Shown: piece after piece, positions 1 to 8,527 of the stretch
How the letters are laid out: each line of letters opens with the position of its first letter
Numbering within the stretch: position 1 is the stretch's first letter
Assembly (NCBI RefSeq): GCF_027497495.1
Contig: NZ_CP114205.1
Coordinates: forward strand, 8,060,001 to 8,124,000
Length of the DNA: 64,000 bases
Reading direction: 5' to 3'
Origin: Streptomyces tubercidicus
GTDB lineage: Bacteria > Actinomycetota > Actinomycetes > Streptomycetales > Streptomycetaceae
Program-made: the position numbers and the translations under genes
Notes under the pieces: model-generated
What the model was told of the DNA's origin: nothing
The model's input: only the letters and a program-made list of their open reading frames with translations
The model's database searches: none

Positions 1-996
1 GTAACGGAGGCCGGAGGTCCCGGCGGGGACGGTCGTGCGCATCTCGGCGAGCTGGGCCGCCGGGAGGAGGCGGCCGGCGAGGAGCGCGGTGAAGAAGCGG
101 TTGAGGTCGGAGTTGGTGGAGATCAACTGGCCTGCTGCCCAGCCCATGGAGGGGTCCATCTCCGTGAAGTTGCGCAGCGGTCCGTCCGCCGGGTTGCGGT
201 GGTAACCCTGGGGGTGCGGCTCTCGGATGGTCATCTTGCCGGGGGTGGGGAAGTAGGTGTGGCGCAGCCCGATGCGCTTGATGATGCGCCGGTCCATCTC
301 CTCGGCGAGGGGGCGGCCGGTGACCTTCTGGACGATCAGGCCGGCCAGGACGTAGTTGGTGTTGCTGTACCCCCACGTCGTCCCCGGAGCCGCGTCGGCC
401 TTGTACCGGAGGGCGATGTCGAGCAGCTCGCGGGGCTCGAAGTACCGGTTCCTGATCTCGTCGTCGTCGACGTGGATGCCGTACTCGGGGAGTCCGCTGG
501 TGTGTTGGAGGAGCTGGCGGACGGTGATGCGGCGCCCGTCGATGCCCTTTCCGCGGACGAGGCCGGGCAGGTAGGTGTCGACGGTGGCGTCGAGGCCGAT
601 CTTCCCTTCGCCGACCAGCTGCAGGACCACGACCGCCGTGAACGCCTTGGTGTTGCTGCCGATCCGTACCTGGCCGTCCCTGGGCACCTTCGAGCCGGTG
701 GTCAGGTCGCCCACTCCTGCGGTGTAGGTGCGGATGCGGCCGTTCCGGTCCTGGACGCTCGCCAGCGCGGCGGGCATCCCGTCGTCGCGCACCAGCGTGT
801 TCAGGGCCTGCTGGACGGCGTCCGGCCTGGCTGCGGCAGCAGCGGAGGCGGCGGAATCGGAGGCGGCGGGCGGGGCGAGGGCGCCCAGTGTCATGACGCC
901 GATGGCCACCGCGGCCGCGGCCGACACGGCTCGTCGCTGTCTGCCGCCCTGCTGCCGGGTCGAGGAACGAAGGCCCTGCCGGGTCTGAGCACGCAT
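1..996 (-). CDS. Serine hydrolase / D-Ala-D-Ala carboxypeptidase (partial, C-terminus outside window)
   Basis: Beta-lactamase/DD-peptidase (class C) family protein, secreted, likely acting on peptidoglycan stem peptides or a related ester/amide. Read from the ATG at 996 it gives 332 codons before the window edge. A signal peptide (arginines, then a hydrophobic stretch near residues 23-45) precedes the catalytic domain. The SxxK motif is SNTK at residues 114-117 (Ser114 nucleophile, Lys117) and the YxN motif is YSN at 210-212; HTSG lies near 165. The C-terminal HxG-type motif is beyond the window. An AGGAG ribosome-binding site lies at about 1003-1007. It is divergent from the two-component system starting at 1137, which may respond to cell-wall stress (inference). 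Streptomyces R61-type peptidases have this architecture; substrate is not decided by sequence. Confidence 0.88.
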   Translation of the reverse strand, partial: MRAQTRQGLRSSTRQQGGRQRRAVSAAAAVAIGVMTLGALAPPAASDSAASAAAAARPDAVQQALNTLVRDDGMPAALASVQDRNGRIRTYTAGVGDLTTGSKVPRDGQVRIGSNTKAFTAVVVLQLVGEGKIGLDATVDTYLPGLVRGKGIDGRRITVRQLLQHTSGLPEYGIHVDDDEIRNRYFEPRELLDIALRYKADAAPGTTWGYSNTNYVLAGLIVQKVTGRPLAEEMDRRIIKRIGLRHTYFPTPGKMTIREPHPQGYHRNPADGPLRNFTEMDPSMGWAAGQLISTNSDLNRFFTALLAGRLLPAAQLAEMRTTVPAGTSGLRY

Positions 997-1136
997 AAGT
1001 CAACTCCTGGGGAATCGTTTGGTCGAGGCACGATCCTGGTTTCCAGGGCCCGTTGACCGCATCGCGGGAAGGCGGGAGAAATCGCTCCCCCGATCGGGGG
1101 AGGCTGCCGGGGGGCTGCCCGGCGATACTGTCGTCC

Positions 1137-2378
1137 ATGATCAGGGGAATTCGGCCGCTGCTGCGCGGCTCCACGTATGCGGGTGTGCTGTTCGCCTATT
1201 GCGGCGCGCTGGCGAGCCTTCCGCTGCTGCCTTTCGCCCTGTTGCCGGCGCTGTCGTGGCGATCCGCTTCCGAGAGCGTGCAGATCGTCCTGGTCCTGCT
1301 GGTCTGGGCGGTACTGGTCGGCGTGGTCGGCCTGGCGCGCCCCGTACGGCGGGTGCTGGTCGTGTCGGCCCGCCGGCTGCTGCGGGTGCCGCTGCCGAAT
1401 CCGGTGGCCGGTCGCCGGCCCTCCGGTTCACTCGGCCTCGACCGCTGGCGGACCCCGCTCTGGCTGGTGCTGCACGTGGCCATCGGTTGGACGGGGGCGC
1501 TGGCGAGCGGGGTGCTGTTCATCATGGGCCTCTCCCTGCCGGGGAACTGGCTCGGCGCCGAGGCGCGGGCGAGTCTGTTCGGCGCGTCGGTCCGGGTGTC
1601 GGGCGGGTGGAGCTGGGTGGTGGCGGCCGTGTGCATCCTGCTGGCGGTAGCCATCTGCGTACTGGTGACGAAGGCCCTGCGGTGGGCGGCGCCACGGCTG
1701 CTGGGGCCGTCGGCGGCCGAACGGCTCGCGCTGGCCGCCGAGCGGGAACAGCTGCTGGCTGAACGCAACCGGATTGCCCACGAGTTGCACGACTCGATCG
1801 GGCACACGCTGACGGCGGCCACCATCCAGGCGGCGGTGGCGGGCGAGGCGCTCTCCGCCGACCCGGCGACGGCGCGGGCCGCCATGCGCAGCATCGAGGA
1901 GTCGACGCGGGCCGCGCTGGAGGACCTGGACTACGTGCTCGGAGTGCTGCGCGAGGAGCAGTCGGGGACGGCGCCGACCCGGACCCTGGCCGACCTCCCC
2001 GAGCTGCTGGACCGCCTGCGGCACGCGGGCGCGGTGGTGGAACCGGAGCTGTCGGGCGACCTGGCGCAGGTGCAGGGGACGCTCTCCCGGGCGGCGTACC
2101 GGATCCTCCAGGAGGGGCTGACGAACGCGCTGCGCCACGGGGCGGGCGGCCCGATCGTGGCCCGGGTGGCGGCCGGGCCGGACGGACTGGATCTCACGGT
2201 GGTCAACCGGATCGGGGCACGGACGGGCCCGGCCCCGGGGGCCTTCCCGACCTCCGGCCACGGTCTGCCCGGACTGGCCGAGCGCGTCCGGCTGCTGCAC
2301 GGTGAGTTCCAGGCCGGCCCGGACGGGACGCAGCACTGGCGGCTGGCCGTCCGGCTGCCGGCACGGGCGTCGGCGTGA
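1137..2378 (+). CDS. Sensor histidine kinase, NarL/DesK type (HisKA_3)
   Basis: Membrane histidine kinase of 413 residues. The N-terminal ~180 residues contain about four to five hydrophobic segments without a large extracellular domain, typical of actinobacterial intramembrane-type sensors. The HisKA_3 dimerisation domain follows, with the ELHDS motif; the phospho-accepting histidine is about residue 218. A GHKL ATPase domain forms the C-terminus (EGLTNALRHG, later GHGLPGL). An in-frame GTG/ATG start upstream at 1053 is possible, but the ATG at 1137 gives the usual short N-terminus before the first membrane segment. It is followed by its response regulator; the stop codon lies inside the first copy of a duplicated 59-bp segment, so the original stop/start overlap appears to have been disturbed. 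Confidence 0.9.
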   Translation: MIRGIRPLLRGSTYAGVLFAYCGALASLPLLPFALLPALSWRSASESVQIVLVLLVWAVLVGVVGLARPVRRVLVVSARRLLRVPLPNPVAGRRPSGSLGLDRWRTPLWLVLHVAIGWTGALASGVLFIMGLSLPGNWLGAEARASLFGASVRVSGGWSWVVAAVCILLAVAICVLVTKALRWAAPRLLGPSAAERLALAAEREQLLAERNRIAHELHDSIGHTLTAATIQAAVAGEALSADPATARAAMRSIEESTRAALEDLDYVLGVLREEQSGTAPTRTLADLPELLDRLRHAGAVVEPELSGDLAQVQGTLSRAAYRILQEGLTNALRHGAGGPIVARVAAGPDGLDLTVVNRIGARTGPAPGAFPTSGHGLPGLAERVRLLHGEFQAGPDGTQHWRLAVRLPARASA

Positions 2379-2469
2379 GTGGATCCGGCGCGGGCGAAGG
2401 CATGGCCCTGCGGCTGCCGGTACGGGTGTCGGCGTGAGTGGTTCCGACGCGGGCGAAGCCGTGGCCCTC
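2352..2469 (+). repeat. Imperfect 59-bp tandem duplication across a kinase/regulator junction
   Basis: Copy 1 is 2352-2410 and copy 2 is 2411-2469; I count 7 mismatches in 59 positions. Each copy contains the end of the kinase coding sequence (RLPxRxSA) followed by GGCGTGAGTGG, where TGA is the kinase stop and GTG the putative regulator start. Because 59 is not a multiple of three, reading on from the GTG in copy 1 hits a stop in copy 2; only the GTG in copy 2 (2434) leads into the regulator. Confidence 0.9.
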
Positions 2470-3141
2470 CCCCCTGTCACCGGCCCCGCCGTCACCCTCC
2501 TGATCGCGGACGACGAGGAGGTGACCCGCAGCGGCCTGCGCATGCTTCTCGCCGCACAGCCGGGCATCACGGTGGTCGGCGAGGCCGCCGACGGCGTCGA
2601 GGCGGTCGAACGGGCGCGGAGCCTGCGGCCGGACGTGGTCCTGATGGACGTCCGGATGCCGCGTCGCAACGGGATCGAGGCCACCCGCCAACTGCTGGCC
2701 GAAGCGGCCGACCCGCCGAAGGTCGTGGTGATCACCACCTTCGAGAACGACGGCTACGTCACCGCCGCCCTCAGCGCGGGCGCCAGCGGCTTCGTCCTCA
2801 AGCGCCTCCCGGTCCGTCAGATCGCCGAGGCGGTCCGGGTGGTGGCGGCGGGCGAAGCGGTCCTCTTCCCGGCCGCACTGGGCCGCATGGTCGCCGCCCG
2901 CCCGCTGGGCTCCGCCCAGGCCCTGCCGCACGCCGCCCTGACCGGCCGGGAGGAGGAGGTGCTGCGCCTGATGGCCACCGGGCTCTCCAATCCGGAGATC
3001 GCGGAGTCCCTCACGGTGAGCCTGGAGACGGTCAAGACCCACGTCGGAAACGTGCTGACCAAGCTCGGCGCGCAGAACCGGACCCATGCGGTGGTGATCG
3101 CGTACGAGTCCGGCCTGGTGGTCCCGGGCTTCGCCGGCTGA
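2434..3141 (+). CDS. Response regulator, NarL/FixJ (LuxR-HTH) family
   Basis: Transcription factor of about 235 residues. The receiver domain starts at VTLLIADDEEV (about residue 20), with the acidic pair DDE and the phospho-acceptor Asp in LMDVRMP (about residue 72). The C-terminal LuxR-type helix-turn-helix (LTGREEEVLRLMATG and SLETVKTHVGNVLTKLG) occupies about residues 168-230. The start is uncertain: GTG at 2434 belongs to the duplicated junction sequence, and a second in-frame GTG at 2461 would shorten the poorly conserved N-terminus by nine residues. It is the partner of the kinase immediately upstream and probably regulates the divergent serine hydrolase, its own operon, or an export system elsewhere; no target can be read from the window. 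Confidence 0.88.
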   Translation: MSGSDAGEAVALPPVTGPAVTLLIADDEEVTRSGLRMLLAAQPGITVVGEAADGVEAVERARSLRPDVVLMDVRMPRRNGIEATRQLLAEAADPPKVVVITTFENDGYVTAALSAGASGFVLKRLPVRQIAEAVRVVAAGEAVLFPAALGRMVAARPLGSAQALPHAALTGREEEVLRLMATGLSNPEIAESLTVSLETVKTHVGNVLTKLGAQNRTHAVVIAYESGLVVPGFAG

Positions 3142-3332
3142 CCGGCTTCTGCCCCTCTTCGCGGTCGCCCGCAGGCTACTCAGTACCGGCCGCGACGTAA
3201 CTCCGCAGCTACTCGTATCCTCCGCCCGGCCTCACCGGGCTGAACGAAGGCCCCGACAACCTCGGTTCTAGTGGTCGTCGCAACAGGTGTGCGAATGTGA
3301 GTGGTTGGCCGAATCGCCGACTATGGTGCTAG

Positions 3333-3500
3333 GCCCCCGACCCCCTCACCGCACTGGGCGAGCGGGAGCTACAGGTACTGGCCCGGCTCGCGCTCGGGCA
3401 CCGCAACCGGGCGATCGCCCAGGAACTCCACATCAGCGAGTCGACGGTGAAGTTCCATGTCGCGAAGATCCTCACCAAACCGGGCGTCGAGTCACGGGGG
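3333..3500 (+). pseudogene. Remnant of a LuxR-family regulator (HTH only)
   Basis: In one frame, bounded upstream by a TAG at 3330-3332, translation gives LTALGERELQVLARLALGH, then RAIAQELHIS and STVKFHVAKILTK, an excellent LuxR/NarL helix-turn-helix. There is no start codon, no receiver or sensor domain upstream, and after GVESR the homology ends; the frame runs on as low-complexity sequence to a TAG at 3657-3659, inside the 3' end of the convergent permease gene. Most likely the decayed 3' end of a response regulator or LAL-type regulator deleted by a past rearrangement. Confidence 0.75.
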
Positions 3501-3589
3501 CGCGGCGGCGGCACTCTTCCACGCCGTGGCATAGCCGTCGCCGCCGTAGTCCCTCGGGGCCGACCGCCCGGCCACCCGCTCCGCGACGC

Positions 3590-5047
3590 CTACGGGAGCC
3601 GCTCGTCGGACGGTCCGTCCTGGGAGCCGGCGGCCCGGCGGCGACGGGTGGCGAAGTAGCCGGCCATGAGGATCGCCGTCCAGACCGGCGCCACGTACAG
3701 CGCGACTCTGCTCTCGGCGTCAAATGCGAGCAGGACGAGTACCAGAACGAGAAAGGCGAGCACGAAGTAGTTCGAGACGGGGGCCAACGGCATACGGAAG
3801 GCGACCGGCCGGAGCCGCCCGGCGCGGACGGCCGCCCGGTAGCGCAGATGCGCCGAGGCGATGATCCCCCAGGTGAACACGGCGGCCACGGTCGCCACAC
3901 TGGTGACGTACGCGAAGGCCTTCTCCGGAACGAAGTAGTTCGCGGCCACCCCCAGCAGCAGGACGGACATCGACGCGAGGATGCCGGCGGCGGGTACGCC
4001 CCTCCGGCTGACCTTCCCGAACGCGGCCGGTGCGTGCCGGTCCCGGGACAGGGTGAGCAGCATCCGGCCGGTGGAGAACACCCCGCTGTTGCAGGACGAC
4101 AGGGCCGCGGTGAGCACCACCAGGTTCACCACACCGGCCGCCGCGGGAATCCCGACCTTGGCGAAGACCAGCACGAACGGGCTGACGCGCGGATCGAGTT
4201 GGTTCCACGGGACCAGCGCCAGGACCGCGGCGAGGGCGCCCAGGTAGAACAGCCCGATCCGCCAGACTACCCGGCGCACGGCGGTGGGCAGCGTCTTCTC
4301 GGGGTCCTTGCTCTCACCGGCGGTCACACCGAGCAGTTCGACTCCGACGAAGGCGAACACCACCACTTGGAGGGCGAGCAGCGGTCCGGCCATGCCGTGC
4401 GGGAAGAAGCCGCCGTGCGTCCAGATATTGCTCAGGGACGCGGAATTCCCCAGGGGGCCGAAGCCGAAGATCAGGATCGCGGCGGCCATGACCAGCAGGA
4501 GGACGATGGTCAGCACCTTGATGAGGGCGAACCAGAACTCGAACTCGCCGAACAGCCGGACCGCCGCGAGATTGGCCACGCCGAGGATCGCCAGAGCGAT
4601 GAGACCCGGCAGCCACTGGGGCACCTGGGGCCACCAGTACCGTACGTAGATCCCGGCCGCGGTCAGCTCGGCGGTGCCGGTGACGACCCACATCAGCCAG
4701 TAGCTCCAGCCGGTCGCGAACCCGGCCCAGTTGCCGATGAACTCCTCCGCGTACGTGGCGAACGAACCGGACACCGGCCGGTACACCAGCAGTTCACCCA
4801 GGGCCCGCATCACGAAGAAGATGACCACACCGGCGAGCGCATAGCTGAACAGCAGGCCCGGACCGGCTTCGTGGAGGGCCCCGGCGGACCCGAGGAACAG
4901 TCCGACACCGATGGTTCCGCCGATCGCGATCATCTGGATGTGGCGGGACTGAAGGCCGCGGTGGAGGTGCTCGGGACCGGGGTCCTCCGGGCAGGATGCC
5001 TCGTTCCCGGTGGGACGTGGCGAGGACGGTGGAAGCCGATACGTCAT
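3590..5047 (-). CDS. Amino-acid permease, APC superfamily (AAT type)
   Basis: Integral membrane amino-acid/proton symporter of 485 residues. The N-terminal family signature HIQMIAIGGTIGVGLFLG starts near residue 36 and introduces TM1; about twelve hydrophobic segments follow, including the conserved ALGEL, PVSGSF and GWSYWLMW region (TM3-4). The sequence resembles the proline/aromatic/D-serine-alanine-glycine (CycA) branch, but substrate cannot be fixed by reading. The start ATG at 5047 has a purine-rich GAAGAGAG sequence upstream. The gene stands alone, convergent with the LuxR remnant and divergent from a small gene of unknown function at 5233. Confidence 0.9.
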   Translation of the reverse strand: MTYRLPPSSPRPTGNEASCPEDPGPEHLHRGLQSRHIQMIAIGGTIGVGLFLGSAGALHEAGPGLLFSYALAGVVIFFVMRALGELLVYRPVSGSFATYAEEFIGNWAGFATGWSYWLMWVVTGTAELTAAGIYVRYWWPQVPQWLPGLIALAILGVANLAAVRLFGEFEFWFALIKVLTIVLLLVMAAAILIFGFGPLGNSASLSNIWTHGGFFPHGMAGPLLALQVVVFAFVGVELLGVTAGESKDPEKTLPTAVRRVVWRIGLFYLGALAAVLALVPWNQLDPRVSPFVLVFAKVGIPAAAGVVNLVVLTAALSSCNSGVFSTGRMLLTLSRDRHAPAAFGKVSRRGVPAAGILASMSVLLLGVAANYFVPEKAFAYVTSVATVAAVFTWGIIASAHLRYRAAVRAGRLRPVAFRMPLAPVSNYFVLAFLVLVLVLLAFDAESRVALYVAPVWTAILMAGYFATRRRRAAGSQDGPSDERLP

Positions 5048-5232
5048 GGTGAAGGCTCTCTTCGTCAGGGGGCGGTGGTGATCCCAGGGGCGGGGAAGCG
5101 GACCTCACGGGTAGCCGGGGGCCGAGCTCCCGAGTGACTCGTCCGGACGCGGTTGAACAGCAGCGGGCCGCACTGCGTATCTCTCCATAACCGTGTCCCC
5201 TGAGGCACCGGTCCACGAGGTGAGGAGGCAGC

Positions 5233-5574
5233 ATGACTGACCCGGGTATCCCGCAGCTGCAGGCATTGCCGGACGGAGACGCCGAAGTTTCTCTGGTGGT
5301 GCGCCTGCAGTGGGAGGACGTCGCCGCGCTCGGTCAGGACGCCGCCCGGCTGGCTGCCCGGTTCAAACGTCCGGTGACCCTGGACGAGGCCGCCGGTCAT
5401 CGGCTGCGTATCCGGCCGCCCGCCGCCCACGCCAAGGCCATGCCGCAGGAGCGGGCGCAGCAGCCCGCCGTGGCGTCCACGACGGTGTCGCCGCTGCCCG
5501 CCCGCTCCCCGCAGGAACAGGCACGGCAGGCGATCGAGAAGATCAATGGCAACAACAGTCATGAGACGGCATAG
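5233..5574 (+). CDS. Small protein of unknown function
   Basis: A 113-residue soluble protein that I do not recognise. It begins at ATG 5233 behind a good GAGGAGG site (about 5220-5226). The first half is amphipathic (SLVVRLQWEDVAALGQDAA, then a DEAAGHRLRI segment); the second half is Ala/Pro/Gln-rich and probably disordered, ending in a short helix (EQARQAIEKI). No cysteines, signal peptide or membrane segment. A strong hairpin terminator follows at 5626-5659, supporting a monocistronic unit. Codon bias is typical for the genome, which supports it being real. Confidence 0.65.
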   Translation: MTDPGIPQLQALPDGDAEVSLVVRLQWEDVAALGQDAARLAARFKRPVTLDEAAGHRLRIRPPAAHAKAMPQERAQQPAVASTTVSPLPARSPQEQARQAIEKINGNNSHETA

Positions 5575-5625
5575 CGCGACGCAGGGCTGAGTGACACGAG
5601 GGAGACCGGCGGGTCCCCCTCGCGG

Positions 5626-5659
5626 AGGGGTTCGGCAGTTGTGGGGCTGCCGAACCCCT
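5626..5659 (+). terminator. Strong hairpin terminator
   Basis: Perfect 13-bp inverted repeat: arms 5626-5638 (AGGGGTTCGGCAG) and 5647-5659, 8-nt loop. No U-tract, as is common in Streptomyces. It follows the small gene ending at 5574. Confidence 0.8.
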
Positions 5660-5698
5660 CAATGCTGTCCGGGGCCCGCGGTCCGGTCGTCGGCCTGC

Positions 5699-5761
5699 CG
5701 CCGGGCCGTCCCTGAGATGCGCCGGGCCGTCCCCGAGGTACGCCGGACCGTCGGCTGGGCC
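5699..5761. repeat. 21-bp tandem repeat, about 2.5 copies
   Basis: Units at 5699-5719 and 5720-5740 share CGCCGGGCCGTCCC and differ at a few positions near the 3' end; a third, half-conserved unit occupies 5741-5761 (CGCCGGACCGTC). Function unknown. Confidence 0.7.
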
Positions 5762-5963
5762 GACCGGGCGAAGAACCTCGGCCCAACGGCGCAACCCGGA
5801 CGCACGGTGCGTGCTGTCCCGCACCCACCGGTGATTGTGTGACGAGCCGGCGCGACCGGCGCTGTGCCCCGCAGGGCCGGGGCCGTGCACCGAGGAGGCG
5901 GGCAAGCGTGGACGACGAGGCCGGCGCTCTCCTGAACGTCCCGAGCAGCGAAGGCACGTAGGC

Positions 5964-7448
5964 ATGCACACCACGGTCACCCTGCTGGCGGATGTCCCGG
6001 CCCAACTCCTCCCGGCCCGGGAGCTGATGGCCTTCACCCTGGCCTCCCACATCATTCTGGTTCCGCTCGGGGTGGCGCTCCCGCTGATCACCCTGGTGAT
6101 GCATTACCGCGGCCTCCGCCGGAACGATCCCGTCGCCCTGCTCCTGGCCCGGCGCTGGTCGGCGGTGATGGCGGTGCAGTTCGCGGTCGGTGTGGTCACC
6201 GGCACCGTGCTCTCCTTCGAGTTCGGGCTGCTCTGGCCGGGCCTGATGGGCAAGTGGGGCGGTGTCTTCGGCATCGGATTCGGCGTGGAGGCATGGGCCT
6301 TCTTCCTCGAAGCGGTCCTCATCGCCATCTATCTCTACGGCTGGCGGAGGCTGAAGCCCCGCACCCACTTCCTGCTCGGCCTGCCGCTGCCCGCCGCCGC
6401 CCTGCTCGGCGCGTTCGGCATCCTGGCGGCCAACGCATGGATGAACACGCCCCAAGGATTCACCCTCGATGCCGACGGCAACCCCGAGGACGTGCACATC
6501 TGGTCGGCGATCTTCACCCCGATGTTCGGGCCGCAGTACTGGCACTTCGTCGTGGCGATGCTGATCACCGCGGGCTACACCGTCGCCGGTGTCTACGCCG
6601 TCGGCTGGCTGCGCGGCCGCCGCGACCGCTACCACCGGCTAGGCTTCACCGTGCCCTTCACCCTCGCCGCGGTGTTCACCCCGGTGCAGTTCCTGCTGGG
6701 GGACTCGATCGCCCGGTCGGTCTTCCACAAGCAGCCGGTGAAGTTCGCCGCGACGGAACTCGTCTGGCGGACCGACACCCACGTACCCGAGTACATCTTC
6801 GGCCGGCTGCACCCGGACGGCAGCGTCTCCGGCGGCATCAGGATCCCCCAGTTCGACTCCATCCTGGCCGGGTTCACGCCGGGCACCAAGGTGACGGGAC
6901 TGACCTCCGTCCCGGCGGACGACCGGCCCACGCCCGCCCAGGCCACCCTCGCCCACTGGGCCTTCGACCTCATGGTGGTGATCGGCTCCCTGCTGATCCT
7001 CCTCGCCCTCTGGTACGGCTGGTGCCGGCTGCGGCAACACCGGCTGCCCGCCTCACCGTGGTTCTTCCGCGCCGCCGCCTGCGCGGGCGTCGCCTCCGTC
7101 ATCGCCGTCGAATGCGGGTGGATCACCGCCGAAGTGGGGCGCCAGCCCTGGATCGTCTACCGGCACATGCGCATCGCCGAGGCGGTGACAGCGACCCGGT
7201 CCACCAGTCTCTGGATCATGCTGGGCCTGGTCATCGTGGTGTACGTGTTCATCTTCGGCTCGCTGCTCGCCGTGCTGCTCAAGATGCGCACGGGCTGGCG
7301 GCTCGCCGACGCACGCCGGGCGGCGGGGGAGTGGACCGACGAACCGGAGTCCGACACCCCGTACGGGCCCCGCGCGCGGGTACCGGCCGATGACCCGCCC
7401 TCCGACGGCGGCACCGGGGCCGGACCGGACGAGGACGGCCGGCCGTGA
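5964..7448 (+). CDS. cydA: Cytochrome bd ubiquinol/menaquinol oxidase subunit I
   Basis: Catalytic haem-bearing subunit of the bd-type terminal oxidase, which oxidises quinol and reduces oxygen to water at the cytoplasmic membrane. The ATG at 5964 gives 494 residues. Segments in order: ARELMAFTLASH, with the conserved N-terminal His near residue 29; GVVTGTVLSFEFGLLWP (TM3 quinol/haem region); WAFFLEAVLIAIYLYGW; WMNTPQGF, matching the family's WM(Q)xPVG; and GRQPWIVY near the C-terminus. The Q-loop is moderate in length. The C-terminal tail is acidic and disordered. The stop overlaps the cydB start (GTGATGG at 7445-7451), so the two are translationally coupled. cydCD assembly genes are not adjacent in this window. 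Confidence 0.95.
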   Translation: MHTTVTLLADVPAQLLPARELMAFTLASHIILVPLGVALPLITLVMHYRGLRRNDPVALLLARRWSAVMAVQFAVGVVTGTVLSFEFGLLWPGLMGKWGGVFGIGFGVEAWAFFLEAVLIAIYLYGWRRLKPRTHFLLGLPLPAAALLGAFGILAANAWMNTPQGFTLDADGNPEDVHIWSAIFTPMFGPQYWHFVVAMLITAGYTVAGVYAVGWLRGRRDRYHRLGFTVPFTLAAVFTPVQFLLGDSIARSVFHKQPVKFAATELVWRTDTHVPEYIFGRLHPDGSVSGGIRIPQFDSILAGFTPGTKVTGLTSVPADDRPTPAQATLAHWAFDLMVVIGSLLILLALWYGWCRLRQHRLPASPWFFRAAACAGVASVIAVECGWITAEVGRQPWIVYRHMRIAEAVTATRSTSLWIMLGLVIVVYVFIFGSLLAVLLKMRTGWRLADARRAAGEWTDEPESDTPYGPRARVPADDPPSDGGTGAGPDEDGRP

Positions 7449-8500
7449 TGGCCGATGTCATCGCCGTGGTGCTGCTGCTCGCGGTGGCCGCCTACGCCTG
7501 CGCCGGAGGCACCGACTACGGTGCCGGGTTCTGGGATTTGACGGCCGGTGGCGCTGAGCGCGGCGCGCGCCCCAGGTGGCTGATCGACCACGCCATGGCC
7601 CCCGTATGGGAGGTCAACAACGTCTGGCTGGTCTTCGTCTTCGTCATCATGTGGACCGGCTTTCCGACGCTGTTCCAGACGGTGTTCTCCGCCATGTGGC
7701 TCCCGCTGGCCCTGGCCGCCATCGGCCTCGTGCTGCGCGGCGCCGGTTTCGCGCTGCGCAAACCCCTCCGCCACCTTGCCGGTCGACGCCTCTACGGTGC
7801 CGTCTTCGCGATCGCCTCACTGCTCACGCCGTTCTTCCTCGGCGCGGCCGTCGGCGGAGTCGCCTCGGGCCGGGCGGTACCGGGCACCGAGGCATCGGCT
7901 CACGCCTGGTCCAACCCGACGTCCGTCCTCTTCGGACTGATCGCCATTGTGGCGACGGCCTTCCTCGGCGCCGTGTTCCTGGCCGGCGACGCCGCCCGTT
8001 ACGGTGCGCCCGACCTGGTCGGCTACTTCCGGCGGCGGGCACTCGGCAGCGTCGTCGCGCTCGCCGTACTGGCGGGCATCATGCTGACCGTCACCCGGAG
8101 CGATGCCCCGCATGTCTGGCACGGGCTGACGCATGGCGTGGGCCTCGGCCTCGTCATCCTGGCCGGGGTCTGTTCCCTCGCGACCGGATGGCTGCTGCTG
8201 CGCCGGCCCGGTGTCTGGCCCCGGATCACCGCCGTCGGTGTGGTCGCGGCGGCGGTCCTCGCCTGGGGCGCCGCCCAACGCCCCTACCTCATCCCGACGT
8301 CCCTGACCGTGGCCGAGGGCGCCGGCGCCCCCGGCAGTCTGCGCTGGACCGGCCTGGTCACCCTCGTGGCCCTGCTGCTCGTCTGCCCGGCCGTGGCCTT
8401 TCTGTACTGGCTGGACACCCACGGCGAACTGGAACCGCTCTCCGACACCGACCTGCGCCGGACCGAACCGGATCACGACGATCCGACCGAACTCAACTGA
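7448..8500 (+). CDS. cydB: Cytochrome bd oxidase subunit II
   Basis: Membrane subunit of the bd oxidase, 350 residues with about eight or nine hydrophobic segments. Family hallmarks are GGTDYGAGFWDLTAGG near residue 15 and WEVNNVWLVFVFVIMWTGFP near residues 52-70. The gene overlaps cydA by one base (TGATG), although the GTG one codon upstream at 7445 is also possible. Convergent with a GH114 lipoprotein gene whose 3' end is only 27 bp away; a GC-rich sequence between them may terminate both. Confidence 0.94.
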   Translation: MADVIAVVLLLAVAAYACAGGTDYGAGFWDLTAGGAERGARPRWLIDHAMAPVWEVNNVWLVFVFVIMWTGFPTLFQTVFSAMWLPLALAAIGLVLRGAGFALRKPLRHLAGRRLYGAVFAIASLLTPFFLGAAVGGVASGRAVPGTEASAHAWSNPTSVLFGLIAIVATAFLGAVFLAGDAARYGAPDLVGYFRRRALGSVVALAVLAGIMLTVTRSDAPHVWHGLTHGVGLGLVILAGVCSLATGWLLLRRPGVWPRITAVGVVAAAVLAWGAAQRPYLIPTSLTVAEGAGAPGSLRWTGLVTLVALLLVCPAVAFLYWLDTHGELEPLSDTDLRRTEPDHDDPTELN

Positions 8501-8527
8501 CCCCGGTCCGCTCCGCTCCGGCAGCCG

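Larger units (their letters stand above)
5575..5963. other. Intergenic region upstream of cydA
   Basis: Holds the terminator at 5626-5659 and a short 21-bp tandem repeat at 5699-5761. The rest should contain the cydAB promoter; I see no clear Rex-type site (TTGTGAA-N4-TTCACAA) or -10/-35 pair by eye. Confidence 0.5.

Noticed and set aside
3287..5137. A 616-codon open frame on the + strand opposite the amino-acid permease
   Set aside because: Arg/Gly/Glu-rich nonsense composition; a shadow of the high-GC codon bias of the real gene on the other strand.
5591..5842. A small + strand gene between the terminator hairpin and cydA
   Set aside because: Its frame runs through the terminator stem and a 21-bp tandem repeat, with Arg/Pro composition.
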